Of a DNA stretch of 64,000 nucleotides, positions 11,725-22,343 are shown piece by piece. The position numbers and the translations under genes are program-made. The DNA is from Leptodactylus fallax (Eukaryota; Chordata; Amphibia; Anura; Leptodactylidae): contig CAMRHE010000323.1 of the NCBI GenBank assembly GCA_947044405.1, positions 1,912,501 to 1,976,500 on the forward strand, in the 5' to 3' direction. Positions within the stretch are counted from its first letter, which is position 1, and each line of letters starts with the position of its first letter. The notes below the pieces were generated by a model, which was not told the DNA's origin, made no database searches, and was given only the letters and a program-made list of their open reading frames with translations.

Positions 11725-12576
11725 CCAGAAACCAAACCATGGTCAGGTAGACCAACTGCCCGAAAAATTGTTCGGGATGCAAAGAAAAACCCACACATAA
11801 CATCAGCTGAAATACAGGACTCTCTGAAAACTATCGGTGTGGCTGTTTCAAGGTGCACAATAAGGAGGCACTTGAAGAAAAATGGGCTGCATGGTCGAGT
11901 TGCCAGAAGAAAGCCATTACTGCACAAATGCCACAAAGAATCTCGTCTTCAATACGCCAAACAGCACAGAGACAAGCCTCAAAACATCTGGAACAAGGTC
12001 ATTTGGAGTGATGAGACAAAAATCGAACTTTTTGGCCACAGCCATAAACATTACATTTGGAGAGGTGTCAACAAGGCCTATGATGAAAGGAACACCATTC
12101 CTACTGTAAAGCACGGAGGTGGATCACTGATGATGTGGGGATGTGTGAGCTTCAAAGGCACAGGAAACGTGGTCAAAGTTGAAGGAAAGATGAATGCAGC
12201 AGGTTATCAGCAAATACTGGAGGCAAATTTGCACTCATTAGCCAGGAAGCTGCACATGGGACGTACTTGGACGTTCCAACATGACAACGATCCAAAACAC
12301 AAGGCCAAGTCCACCTGTCATTGGCTACAGCAGAAGAAAGTGAAGGTTCTGGAGTGGCCATCTCAGTCTCCTGACCTCAATATCATTGAGCCACTCTGGG
12401 GAGATCTCAAGTGCGCAGGACATGCAAGACAGCCCAGGAATTTACAGGAACTGGAGACTTTTTGCCAAGAAGAATGGGCAGTTTAATCATCTGAGAAAAT
12501 AAAGAGCCTCATCCACAACTACCACAAAAGACTTCAAGCTGTCATTGATGTTAGAGGGGGCAATACACGGTATTAA
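11725..12576 (+). pseudogene. Tc1 DD34E transposase lacking its DNA-binding domain
   Basis: What remains starts just before a GRP motif ([13 protein letters not shown]) and runs through the second helix-turn-helix (around '[13 protein letters not shown]') into the full catalytic domain. The triad is visible: [17 protein letters not shown] and [11 protein letters not shown], with 34 residues between the second D and the E. The first helix-turn-helix, about 55-60 residues in relatives, is absent, and the left inverted repeat joins almost directly to the GRP region. An open frame therefore reads out of the inverted repeat from 11554, but those first residues are translated repeat sequence. A stop at 12484-12486 (after EEWAV) cuts off the last 29 codons; the expected C-terminus reads on to the TAA at 12574-12576. 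The N and P of the usual NPIENLW motif have changed, another sign of decay. Confidence 0.92.
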
Positions 12577-12581
12577 GAACT

Positions 12582-12794
12582 GGGGAATGGGAACTTTTGA
12601 ACAGGGTCATTTTGATGTTTTTGGTTGTCATTATGATTTAAAAAGAGAAAACACAGAAGTCTGACAATAAATGGCTTCAACCAGCCACTAACCATGAGTG
12701 GAGAAAAAGTTTTTGTGTTATCATTCATATTTTCTGAAAAAAGGCCAAAAAAACAAAAAATCTGCCGGGGTATGTAAAATTTTTAGCACAACTG
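12582..12794 (-). repeat. Right IR/DR arm of Tc1 element
   Basis: Inverted partner of 11490-11702. The inner direct repeat is degraded ('aaaagttcccattccccag' in reverse complement). Confidence 0.9.
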
Positions 12795-12796
12795 TA

Positions 12797-14304
12797 TGTA
12801 AAAATTTTCACGAATTGTAACCAAAAATTCCACAACATTTTCTAACATTCCACCCCTTTGCTAAATGTTATATTTTCTGGGACACCACCGCAGCTTTTTG
12901 ACAGATTAGACCCAGAAAACAGAACCGCTCCATTGTTTTACTTTTCACTCATCTGTTTCAACAAGAACAATGGAAAAGTTTCCCAAAAAAAAAAAAAAGT
13001 GAGAGCTCTTAAAATTATTGAAAATCGTAGCCTGCTGACTTTGCTGGCCTACTTCCTATAGCATTATTAGATTTATGAAGCTATTTGCACTAACCAGGCA
13101 GCTCTGCTGTACAAGCAAATGCATATCATAATTATATTGTACAAGGACAGTGTTTCCACTGCTATCTGGCTTTATGATGAATTATACGATTTTGTCATTA
13201 AGTAAATATTGGAATTTGGAGCACTCATACAACCTGCTCCTCCGTTCTCCTGCTCCCTGCTGTGACCCACTTCCTAAGTGTGCCATAGCTGCGGGGTCTT
13301 AAAGTGCGGCTGGAAGACTCCGACGTTAATGGACTGGACTGTCTAATGACTCACAATACAGATCCTTACAGTAGAATTCCCAAAACTTCTGGTAATCCAG
13401 CACAAATTTCTGGCAAAAATGACAAAACCAGGAAAAGGACTGAGTGCCAGAAACCAATTTCTTGGTCTTTTTAGTGATCACCTACCCTGCTAGGTACTGT
13501 TATGGTGCAGTCATAAGAGTTGTGCCGCGGCATCACTGGAAAGTTTCAGCTTTAATATAAAGCTGACATAGCGCTCTACTAGTCAGGTTTGGAGATTTTC
13601 ACTGGCGTAGCTTGTCCATTGGAGGACTAGAACAATGGACAAGCGGACCTCTAAATTTATGCTACATATGGAGACTGGCAGCCCCCGTTGACTATAATGG
13701 GGTCTGTTGGGTGTCTGTTTTTTCATCCGCAGATTTCAGGCTGACATTGCAACAGAGAACATAGCCTTAGACTCCATAGCAACCCGGGATATCTTAGTAG
13801 TTTAATTATACTTGACAACTTTACTTGACCATTTTGGAGGCTGCCAACAAATGGGGTGACAGTTCTAGATGACCTGACAAACATCCTTGGCCTGGCAGAA
13901 CACTTCTACATCCGACGGTCTAGCAGTCATTTTATATGTGACTTGGGCACTTAATGTGTCAATTACTTCTGAGAAAGGGGTGTGTCAGCACGTCATACCC
14001 ATGTCTCAAAAAAGGGAACTTGATCATGTTCAAAAGGGGACATAGTCACACCTGTATGGGGCATGGTCTCACCAGAAAATTGGAACGCAGTGCTGTTCTC
14101 CCCAAGACTCAAATGTTGGCAAGTATGAGTTTAATAGAGGGAGATTGCTCTCTTTATTAGTTCATCTGCATCCCATAATGAGGTATTGTATTGTCAGTGA
14201 CTTGCCATAATAGCCATGACATAACCAGGGCCCATACATTATAGGATTTGCAGAGGTATGGCCTACTAGATTGCTCATTGGGGTGTTGTGGTTAGGCTGA
14301 GGAC
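12797..14304. other. Unrecognised non-coding sequence
   Basis: Mostly AT-rich, unique-looking sequence with a poly-A run at 12985-12998. No gene or paired repeat is supported. Confidence 0.4.
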
Positions 14305-14380
14305 TAGAAATTGGAAAAACTATCAAGATTTGTTTCAGGTTGAACAAGTTCAGTTTGAACCACACCTTAAAATGGCTAAA

Positions 14381-14940
14381 ACATTGTGTAGAATACTGTC
14401 AGGGCTCCTAGGAACCTATCTATGAAACACAGAGTAGAACACTGTCAGGGCTCCTAGGAAACTAACACTGTCAGGGTTCCTAGGAACCTATCTATAAAAC
14501 ATAGTGTATGACACTGTCAGGGCTCCTAGGAACCTATCTATAAAACATAGTGTATGACACTGTCAGGGCTCCTAGGAACCTATCTATAAAACATAGTGTA
14601 TGACACTGTCAGGGCTCCTAGGAACCTATCTATAAAAACATAGTGTAGAACACTGTCAGGGCTCCTAGGAACCTATCTATAAAACATAGTGTATGACACT
14701 GTCGGGGCTCCTAGGAACCTATCTGTAAAACATAGTGTAGAACACTGTCAGGGCTCCTAGGAACCTATCTACCCCCCTAAAATATAGTGTAGAACACTGT
14801 CAGGGCTCCAGGAACCACGGGCGCAGGGCCCTGGAAACCTATCTAGAAAACATAGTGTAGAACACTGTCAGGGCTCCTAGGAACCTATCTATAAAACATA
14901 GTGTAGAACACTGTCAGGGTTCCTAGGAACCTATCTATCC
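14381..14940 (-). repeat. 46-bp minisatellite inside hAT-like element (inverted)
   Basis: About twelve copies of the reverse complement of the unit at 10340-10752 ('cagggctcctaggaacct', 'ataaaacatagtgta'). Irregular units occur near 14461, 14770 ('acccccctaaaatatag') and 14810-14850. The flanks outside the array match those of the first array. Confidence 0.95.
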
Positions 14941-15182
14941 AGTCTAAGGCAAACAGACAAAGTTATGACAAAGTGAAAAGTGACATTATTATACTCTGGG
15001 AAGTATAATAGGTGGAGGCCCAGGGGAGGTGTAAAAAAAAAAAAAAACATTTATACTCACCTTCCCTCACCTCTTTTGGGCATCTGGCACACTCCTGATG
15101 AAGTCATGTGCCTGGGGTCACCGCTGAAGCCTGTGATTGGGCCAGGTCAGAATGTACCTGGAAGTGCCATAACACGCTTCTG

Positions 15183-15378
15183 ACAAGACTGGGCATGCAC
15201 TGTAGTGTGTACCAAGCTTCCTGCAGATTTTGCAAAAGCTGAGCTGGGACAGAGGGCTGGTTGGCGGACATCAGAGGGCTTTAGGAGCATGTAATCTGCA
15301 GCCTCACCAAAGCCCAAACTGCATATTACTCGCCCCTAAAGCCCTTTTCACCTCATTTGCATATTTTTAAAAGACGGA
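15183..15378 (-). repeat. Segment shared with the 40.5-kb composite element
   Basis: In reverse complement it reads 'atatgcaaatgaggtgaaaa', then 'gcagtttgggctttggtgag', 'agccctctgtcccagctc' and 'cacacactacagtgcatgc'. It aligns with 40488-40690. In both places it lies next to the hAT-like arm beginning 'ccaatcacaggc'. Confidence 0.75.
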
Positions 15379-15861
15379 ATACAGAATATTCGGAATACCG
15401 CTCAGGAGAGGTGTAAAAAATAAACACTCACCTTGCCTAACCTTTTGGGCCTCCTTGCAGCATCCAGCACTCTCTTGTGACGTCATGTGACCAGGGTCAC
15501 CACTGAGGCCTGTGATTGGGCCTCAGCAGTGTCATGGGCACACTGAACGTCATGACGTCATGATGCTCAGCCTGCCTATGGGACCACTGGTGGCCTAATC
15601 ACAGGCCTCAGTGGTGACCATGGGCGCATGACATCATCAGGAGAGCATCGGATGCTGCGAGGAGGCCCAAAAGAGGTAACAGAAGGTGAATATGAATGTT
15701 TTTTACTTATTTCACCACCCTGGGCCTCCACCTATTGAAGACACCCCAGAGTATAATTTCTCTTCCAGTTCTATCTGAACAAGTTTGCACCGAAACAAAC
15801 TGGAGGATCACTTCACCCAAACACAGGAAGAAACAAATCTTCAGAGGGTCACCCATCTTTA

Positions 15862-17714
15862 GTTATTGTGCTTTTTGTAATTTGTTACTTTTTTGTGGTA
15901 ATTTTTCTCAGATGACTCCTACATGATAGGATACTAGTCTATAATAAGAGTGTGCATAGTATATGTATTACAATATATGTATCCTACTTAAAAGGGAATG
16001 TGTCACCAGAATATCACCTGTTTTATAAACCAAGTTTTCATGTGAAACATATTTTTTAAGAATTTCTGATGATTTATAACATGTAAAAATAAGTACTATA
16101 TTCTGCAATTTTTCCTCTCACCACTAAGCCTAATAATAGATTGTCAGTTTTCTTTGCAGCAGTTACCTCATTTACATCCCAGACAGTATTACAATAGAAG
16201 ATAATACCTCCATAGTTAACCCCATTGAGCCATCATTACATCCACTACTGACAATAGATGATGTCACATTTTATTTCCTCCTCCTCCTTGCACAGAGCAG
16301 GTGTAGAAAATTCTCCGTAGACCTCAATGAGATGGTCCAGACAATTGCTGCCTATGGCCATGACTATGCTGTAAAGCAGATCACTAAATGCTGTTAACGT
16401 GAGTGATTAGAACTGTGTACAGCACTATAGAATATGATGGCGCTATATAAATAACACTAAGCATAGTCGATCCATAGAGGACTCTCTGCCACTCAGGGGG
16501 ATATGTTTTCCAGTGAAGATTTCCAGTTAACTTTCCTACTTAATATTCTATTCCCCGGTGGATTAAAATATGAGATAAGACTGATCAATAATGCAGCATA
16601 GTCGTCCATGAGTAATAAAAAGCTGACCTCTGTGTACAGGAAAATATCGATCCATGTGCTAAAACGCTCCCGTCATGGAAGGAGCTCGATCAGAAGGAAA
16701 ACATATTTTGCTATTGCGAACAGCCGGCAGGTACCGCGATCCATCTCCGTAATTCAGCTACAACCCCCGAACGCCAGACAGCCCCATTACATAAAAACAC
16801 ATCTGCGCAAATAAACATTCCAGGTTTTTATTACTTTCTGTGCAATTATTCTCAATTCCTTGTAAGAAACGTTCTTCTCCTTCCAAGATCTCCCGAGCAC
16901 ATCTGTACGAAGCCTCTCAAGTCCTAGAAGAAGAGCCAGCAAGGTCAGGGCGATAGAGCTGGAGAGAGAGCCCACGAGTGCGAGTAAAATGAAGACAACG
17001 TGGCACGTCCACGTGGCACGAAATTTCGGTCGACTGCTCCTAAGGGGGCGATCTTATTTATGGAGACATCATTAAGGATCATTATGGTTGAGGAGCGGCG
17101 TAGAACAGAACACAAGCAATCCCGCTCTAATGGCCTGATACCTGTGATACACGTTATTACGTTGCGCTACCTGAACAGATTTTCTTAAAATAATTAAGAG
17201 TGATATTTCCGGAGTCATAAATGACTTTTCTTCAGTTTTTGGGAGATGAGATCATGTGGGATTTTTTTTTGGTTTGACTGGTTAAGACAACCAGGATGGG
17301 GCTCCTCGCTTGAGGCGATGCAGAAGACCCTTGAGACGTCTAACAAGACTCGGCACCTGTTCATTGGTGTCTTCGATCAATATGAGGTCACTCACGTCAT
17401 GGTCCCCGGGGTGCTTCCCGACGTAGTCCACTTTCGACAGCTCTTAATGTATTATCTGTATTTAAAGATAAAGGGGTCTGAGGAACTTCTCTGGTCAGGG
17501 TTGACATTGACGTCAACATGGTTAAAGGGAACCTGTCTGGTCAAACATGGTGTCGTATCTGCAGGGAGTATCCTATAGAGCAGGAGGAGCAGAGCTTCTA
17601 TGTAAGAAAAAAATATATAATCTGCAATGGATTCATTTAAAGCCGTGCTCTTTGTATGCTTAAGAGTCCAGTGGGCGGTCCTACATAGTGATTTGCATAC
17701 AGCAGTAGCGAACC
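15862..17714. other. Non-coding sequence with fragmentary MITE ends
   Basis: Fragments resembling MITE ends occur at 15990 ('aaaagggaatgtgtcaccag') and 17526 ('ttaaagggaacctgtctggt'), without partners. The stretch 16500-17230 looks unique. No coding exon is supported. Confidence 0.4.
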
Positions 17715-18005
17715 AGGGCTATGGAGTCAGTAGGTCAAATCACCGACTCCTCTATTTTTCCACAGCCCGACTCTGACTCCTTCACAGCTGACAATGATGG
17801 TCAGACAGCGCAGTACAATTCCTCTACTACAGGACAATTCAGCCAGTGATTGGTTTCTATGTAATTATACATCTAATTAATTATACAATATTAATAATTG
17901 CGTAATATTATTTAAAGAATGAATCATTTCATTTTGAAGCTGGATTCAAAATCGGCAACTTTTTTCTGTCTCCGACTCCACCCAAAACTCTACAACTCCG
18001 ACTCT
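17715..18005. mobile_element. MITE with 'agggctatggagtcagtagg' end
   Basis: The left end (agggctatggagtcagtagg, then 'accgactcc') is mirrored by 'ctccgactccaccc' and 'caactccgactctgg' near 17970-18005. It is a familiar type of amphibian palindromic repeat. Its right tip is replaced at about 18005 by a Tc1-like fragment. Confidence 0.55.
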
Positions 18006-18188
18006 GGCCCCCACAGATATAGCCCTGATCTCAACATCATCCAGTCTGTCTGGGATGACATGAAGAGACAGACGGATTGGAGCAAGCCTACATCCACAGA
18101 AGATCTGTGCTTAGTTCTCCAAGATGGTGGGAACAACCTCCCTGCCGAGTTCTGCCAAACACTGTCTGCAAGTACCGAGAAGAACTGA
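18006..18188 (+). pseudogene. Tc1-like transposase C-terminal fragment
   Basis: The frame reads RYSPDLNIIQSVWDDMKR, matching the SPDLNPIENLW region of Tc1 transposases but with Q in place of the catalytic E. A 4-bp duplication after 'gaagagac' relative to the 42.1-kb copy changes the downstream reading. Everything upstream of this motif is missing, so no function remains. Confidence 0.75.
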
Positions 18189-18340
18189 TGGAAGGCAAAG
18201 GGCAAAGGTCACACCAAATATTGATGGGATTTACATTTTTCTTCATTTACTTCATTATTATATGACAAAATTTAAATATTAACCCTTCTATTTCTGAAAG
18301 CATTCTTACTTTACTGCATTTAGGAGAAATAATTACTTCA
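18006..18340 (+). mobile_element. Right half of a Tc1-like element
   Basis: It contains the C-terminal transposase coding part followed by an IR/DR-type arm. In reverse complement the arm 18210-18310 ('agtaagaatgctttcagaaa', 'aatcccatcaatatttggtg', 'gtgacctttgccctttg') matches the left arm at 41935-42040. The outer tip of the arm was not found. Confidence 0.75.
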
Positions 18341-18388
18341 ATTTGTTATGCTTGACCTAACTCAACAAGCAGAGAGAACTTTACCCAT

Positions 18389-18409
18389 TCTCAGGTTGCT
18401 TCCAAGTAC
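18389..18409 (+). repeat. Left arm of a 21-bp palindrome
   Basis: Exact inverted partner of 18763-18783. The hAT-like element at 18414-18747 lies between the arms. Without it the arms would be separated by only about 11 bases. Confidence 0.85.
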
Positions 18410-18413
18410 TATG

Positions 18414-18747
18414 TAAGGATAGCTCTCTCTGGGTCCTCTTCCAGGCTTCTGGTGATGTCATGAACCCGGGGTCACTTCTGAGGCCTGTGATTGGGTTTTA
18501 GTGGTCACATGGGGCATGCCAAGCATCATGATGTCAGAGAGAGAGATGCGAGGAGGCCCAGAAAAGGTGAAGGAAGGCGAGTATAACTGTTTGTTATATC
18601 TCCACCTATTATACGCTAGGGTCTGTAGAGACCCCAGGATATAAATTCCTTCTCTTCTTTGCGGATGAGGAACCCCCAAAGTTTATACTTCCTAATGAAC
18701 CTGAAACTTTTGGATTTCTTGGGTTGAATCCGGCTCGACCATCTCTA
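18414..18747. mobile_element. hAT-like element inserted in a palindrome loop
   Basis: The right end is CGACCATCTCTA, preceded by family words 'gaggaggcccagaaaagg', 'gcgagtataactg' and 'ggtctgtagagacccca'. Flanking octamers gtactatg (18406-18413) and gtactatc (18748-18755) agree at 7 of 8 positions. The left arm is short and diverged (taaggatagctctctc), so this is a partial copy. Confidence 0.7.
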
Positions 18748-18762
18748 GTACTATCAATAATG

Positions 18763-18783
18763 GTACTTGGAAGCAACCTGAGA
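18763..18783 (-). repeat. Right arm of a 21-bp palindrome
   Basis: Exact inverted partner of 18389-18409 (gtacttggaagcaacctgag plus one base). Confidence 0.85.
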
Positions 18784-18789
18784 AGGTCT

Positions 18790-19615
18790 TCTTGGTCCTT
18801 TAGTCAGATCTTCATGGTGGGTTATGGTCAATGGCACCATCTTTAGAAAACTGAAGAACTAGTTGGATTGCACTTAAGTTTTCGTCTTGTCTAAATATCT
18901 AGTTCGATAGTTCACCCAGCTTACTACTCTGGTACATGGCCCCATGGACATACCAACAAAGTAAGAAACCAACTAAATGGACCAACAAGGTCAATAAATT
19001 TTGTCTCTTTCTTCCACTTTATCTAGCCGCCATTGACAATCCTGACATTTGCTGCTATAACATACAGTGTGTGTGGTGCACACTTTGCCTAACTCGCTAC
19101 TTGATGGTGATGAGTTATTTTGACAATGGGAGCACGAAGCTTCAGGTTGTAGGAGACGCTTTGTTTTATAATATAAGAATATCAGCCGTGAGATCTCCAG
19201 GCACAAATCTGAAGTTCTGTAGAAATTACTCATCATGAAGTGTAGTTATCTGCATTGAGATTACGCCGCACGCATTTCACATTCTCCGTACACAGCGGTA
19301 CAGTATATAACGCAGCGATGCGGGCAGATTAAAGATTCGACAATGGATCTATTAGCTTCAACTGAACAGCTCTACCACCGGGGATTCTCTACATATTGCC
19401 ATGGAATAAAGGAGAAAATATGAAAATAATGTCTCTCTGCCACTAACCTCGGAGGATTGACATCAATATCAGACTGTAAATACAACATCACTCACCGAGA
19501 ATCACAGCAATGGGTTGGAGCCCCCAGCATCACTGTAACATGGTTTCGGGGTCCCAAGTTTTGGGCTGGGTTCATAGGGTCAGGGTTTTGATACTACATA
19601 AAGCTTAAAGAGAAT
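18790..19615. other. Unrecognised non-coding sequence
   Basis: Unique-looking. The overlapping opposed frames at 18936-19238 have no recognisable domain. Confidence 0.4.
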
Positions 19616-19619
19616 TTTC

Positions 19620-19860
19620 ACTACAAAATATAAAATTGTCCATGTATTAGTAAATCAGAAGCTACAGAGGCCGCCGAAATTTACCAGCTGTTTATTCACG
19701 AACAAAAGCGACAGATCTACCACCAGTTTCTAAAAAAAATGTGGAGAACAATCATTATAGCTGCACTTCCTGTTGTCAATTTTTGTGACCAATGAACGTG
19801 ATGTCACTTCCTGGGAGACAGAAATCAGCCATGTTTTCTAATCCTGCACAACCACTTTAA
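19620..19860. mobile_element. MITE arm, 'catgttttctaatcctgcac' type
   Basis: The right end ('cagccatgttttctaatcct', 'gcacaaccactttaa') matches the right end of the element at 21648-21862 and the fragment near 20342-20375. The left end ('aaagagaattttcactac') is diverged. Confidence 0.45.
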
Positions 19861-19868
19861 CCCTTTAA

Positions 19869-20268
19869 AGGGGTTGTGCCATTCTTGACACAAGACAGGG
19901 GATAAGTGTAAGATTGCTGGGGGCTTGATCGCCAGTTGCTCCAGCAATGAGGAGAAGCGGGGACTGAAAGTCCCCCTACGGTCTCCATGGAAATGGAGTG
20001 CCAGTGCGTTTGTGTGACCGGCGCTCCATTCATTTCTATGAAGCTGCCAGGATTGTCATTTCCAGCAGCACCCGCAGCCCCCATAAAAGTGATCGGAGCG
20101 CTGGTCACACAAACGCACTGGCTCTCCGTTCCCAAGGTGACCTTAGAAGGACTTTCGGTCCCCCCTCTTCCTGATCACTGGGGAACCAAGTGATCGGGCC
20201 CTCAGCGATCAGACACTTATCCCCTGTCCTGTGTATAGGAGATAAGTGTTCATAATGGGACAACCCCT
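19869..20268. mobile_element. TTAA-flanked palindromic MITE, 400 bp
   Basis: Both ends are AGGGGTTGT, flanked by TTAA (19865-19868 and 20269-20272). Internal inverted pairs include 'gacaggggataagtgt' with 'acacttatcccctgtc' and 'cagtgcgtttgtgtgacc' with 'ggtcacacaaacgcactg'. The TTAA duplication and AGGG ends match T2/Kolobok-type MITEs known from Xenopus. Opposed open frames across it are by-products of the palindrome. Confidence 0.8.
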
Positions 20269-20272
20269 TTAA

Positions 20273-21120
20273 TGACCTATATCCTTTACACAGGAGTTCC
20301 AGTTCCCATGACATAACCATCACAATGGTAGTAGAAGAAAGTCGCCATGTTTTCTAATCCTGGATAACCCCTTTAAGGGAAGCATGATATTATCACATAT
20401 AGACACAGCCATATCTATATTATCCCCACAGTCAAAGCTTTTACTATTCCAGTAATCAATAACTTTGCCTCAAAGTGATGATTTCCTGTTGCCATGTTCT
20501 CCTTCCACCACTAGGAGTGCTGTTACGTCAGCGATCAATCTGATCTCCACTGCAGGATGACAGCATTTTGACAACCCCTGCCTGACTACTGCCCCTTCCA
20601 AACCCCTGCACCAGCCTCTGACTACACTGTCTTTCTGCCATCTATACCCGGTGCGCCCCTCTCACCCCCTCCTGTATGTCCCGGTCCACATTATTAACCA
20701 GTATATATTTTAATAAAGTGACATAAGTAAGTTATGTCTGAATTTCAGCATAGAAACAGATCAATAGTGACAGAGCGCCCCTCACCCGGAACACAAGCGT
20801 TTTATTACAAGGCATGTTTCTTCTTAACATTTTTATTATGTCATCTATTCGGGAAGCCATTGCTCATATTTCATCCTTCTAGATACAGGATCTTGGCAGG
20901 TTATTTCTGTCTGTCAGCAGTAACCTGTCCTTTGGGGAAGGTTTTTATATAACTTTGTTCATGGTGTCTCTGCTGATGTTTTCCGAGCTATAGAATAATT
21001 ATCTAGATATTTACACTACGGATCTACGGAAACGTCTAGATAAAGGCCATGTCCCCCGGAGTAAGCAAAGCAATAGTCACAGATTTTATCCTGCTTTAGT
21101 AATAGCAATACTACAACATC
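20273..21120. other. Mostly unrecognised non-coding sequence
   Basis: A MITE-tail fragment lies at 20335-20380 ('catgttttctaatcctgg', 'aacccctttaag'). The rest looks unique. Confidence 0.4.
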
Positions 21121-21125
21121 TATTC

Positions 21126-21336
21126 TTACAACTCTGTGTTGAGCTGTCCCTCTGTTATTCCTACTGGAAATGTATGAATAATATGACATGTGGGCATTAA
21201 CATTCATTTTGCCAATAGGCATCCCTATACTCGGATCAATCAGCGCTGACAGTGTGAGGTCAAACCTTATTGACGAGGAGTATGGTAATGCCCAGTTGTC
21301 ATGGATTGCCAGGAGGAATAACAGAGGAATTGCAAA
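21126..21336. mobile_element. Palindromic MITE, 'cctctgttattcct' type
   Basis: The left 'ccctctgttattcctactgg' and right 'caggaggaataacagagg' are inverted copies; inside, 'tgtgggcattaac' pairs with 'ggtaatgcccagttg'. A second member lies at 55868-56092. Confidence 0.7.
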
Positions 21337-21647
21337 AGGCAGACAATAGATAGATTAAAATAAATGCTTACTAATACAGATAAATCAGGAGAGCTGCTAG
21401 TCCTTTTAACTCTTTACCACCCAATGGTTTAAAGGGGTTCTCCAACCCCAAATGCATGTTTGATACTCATGACAAATCCACGGAACTAGAAGTGGCGCGA
21501 TGATGCAATACAGTTAACATAGCGGTGACATACAAAATACTCTGTTCAATGAAGAGTCATCAGCATTGCCAGTAACAACACACACACAACTGTAAAGAAC
21601 TACAAACTAATGCTCATAAACGTACACAGACCTGTCTAAGAGGAACT

Positions 21648-21862
21648 TAAAGGGGTTTGCAGGACTTCAAAAAACATGGCTTCTTCTTCTGCTCAGGAAC
21701 TAACATCATGTCTGTTGGTCGCATGGCCATTCTGCAGCTCAGTCTCATTCATTTGAATGGGACAGAAATGTGGTGTTGCCATGTGACCAACGGATGTGAT
21801 GTCACTTCCTGAGAAGAAGAAAGCAGCCATGTTTTTGAAGTCCTGCACAACCACTTTAGCAT
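21648..21862. mobile_element. Palindromic MITE, about 215 bp
   Basis: The left 'gcaggacttcaaaaaacatgg' region pairs with 'catgtttttgaagtcctgc'. Inside, 'tgctcaggaact' pairs with 'acttcctgag', and 'tgttggtcgcatggc' with 'gccatgtgaccaac'. The left flank is cTTAAAGGGG; the right end is 'accactttagc'. Confidence 0.75.
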
Positions 21863-21877
21863 CAGTCATCCCTTTAA

Positions 21878-22148
21878 AGGGAGAGTGTCACCAGAACCAG
21901 CATATCACTCCAGCCCTGCAGATAGATAGGTTAGTGTCACCAGAATCAAACAGTGTCTTCCCCTTGTGAATCGCTGCCTCCATTGCCGAGATATTGCCAC
22001 TTGTTGCTCCAAAAAGCTCATTTACATATTGATAAAAATGGTAATATCTCAGCAATGGAAGTAGCGAATCACAAGGGGAAAACACAGTTTGATCCAGGTG
22101 ACTCTAACCTATCTATCTGTGGAGCTGAGCTCTGGTGCCAGACCCTCT
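21878..22148. mobile_element. TTAA-type MITE, 'gagtgtcaccagaa' family
   Basis: TTAA at 21874-21877, then 'agggagagtgtcaccagaac'. The right end is 'ggtgccagaccctct'. Interior pairs include 'cccttgtgaatcgct' with 'agcgaatcacaagggg' and 'tgccgagatattgcc' with 'ggtaatatctcagca'. A second member lies at 38277-38578. Confidence 0.75.
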
Positions 22149-22153
22149 AAAGG

Positions 22154-22343
22154 CTGAGGCCCCACGTTGCAGAAATGCAGACTTATTGAGCCAAAGTCAG
22201 GAGTGGCTACGAAAGGAATGGGAAATATAAAGGAAGTTCTTAGACGTTTCCCTTCCATTAATCCACTCCTGGCTTTGGCTCAAAAAAACGCTGCAAAATC
22301 TGCAACAAAAAACGCTGTGTTTCTGCAACGTGGAGCCTCAGCC
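22154..22343. mobile_element. Short palindromic MITE, 190 bp
   Basis: Near-perfect terminal inverted repeats: 'ggctgaggccccacgttgca' on the left and 'tgcaacgtggagcctcagcc' on the right, one mismatch. An inner pair is 'gagccaaagtcaggagtgg' with 'ccactcctggctttggctc'. The target duplication is unclear because taaa occurs at both flanks. Confidence 0.8.

Larger units (their letters stand above)
11490..12794 (+). mobile_element. Tc1 element (DD34E), N-terminally deleted
   Basis: A 1305-bp element flanked by TA (11488-11489 and 12795-12796), with inverted repeats of about 210 bp starting CAGTTGTGCTAAAAA. Each arm has an outer motif (gtttacatacccc) and an inner copy (aagttcacataccc on the left), the IR/DR arrangement bound by Tc1 transposases. 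The element is about 300 bp shorter than the other Tc1 copies here because the first part of the transposase gene is missing. Confidence 0.95.
14305..15861 (-). mobile_element. Mosaic hAT-like element carrying the 46-bp minisatellite
   Basis: Read on the minus strand, this copy has the same order as 9957-10858. It starts TAAAGATGGGTGACC at 15861, then 'tatactctggggtgtcttc', 'cttttgggcctcct' and 'gtgattaggcc', and later the minisatellite followed by 'cattttaaggtgtggttc'. It ends near 14305. It is longer because it holds an extra segment (15183-15378) shared with the element at 40389-41010. The flanking octamers do not match (ctgaggac and gttattgt), so the element may be rearranged or old. There is no coding sequence. 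Confidence 0.75.

Noticed and set aside
10340..14940. Regular repeats that superficially resemble a CRISPR array
   Set aside because: The units are head-to-tail 46-bp copies without unique spacers, inside a transposon in a eukaryotic sequence.
10340..14940. A 4-kb chromosomal inversion, suggested by the two inverted minisatellites
   Set aside because: The arrays belong to two separate insertions in opposite orientation, one with its own 8-bp duplication, so no inversion is needed.
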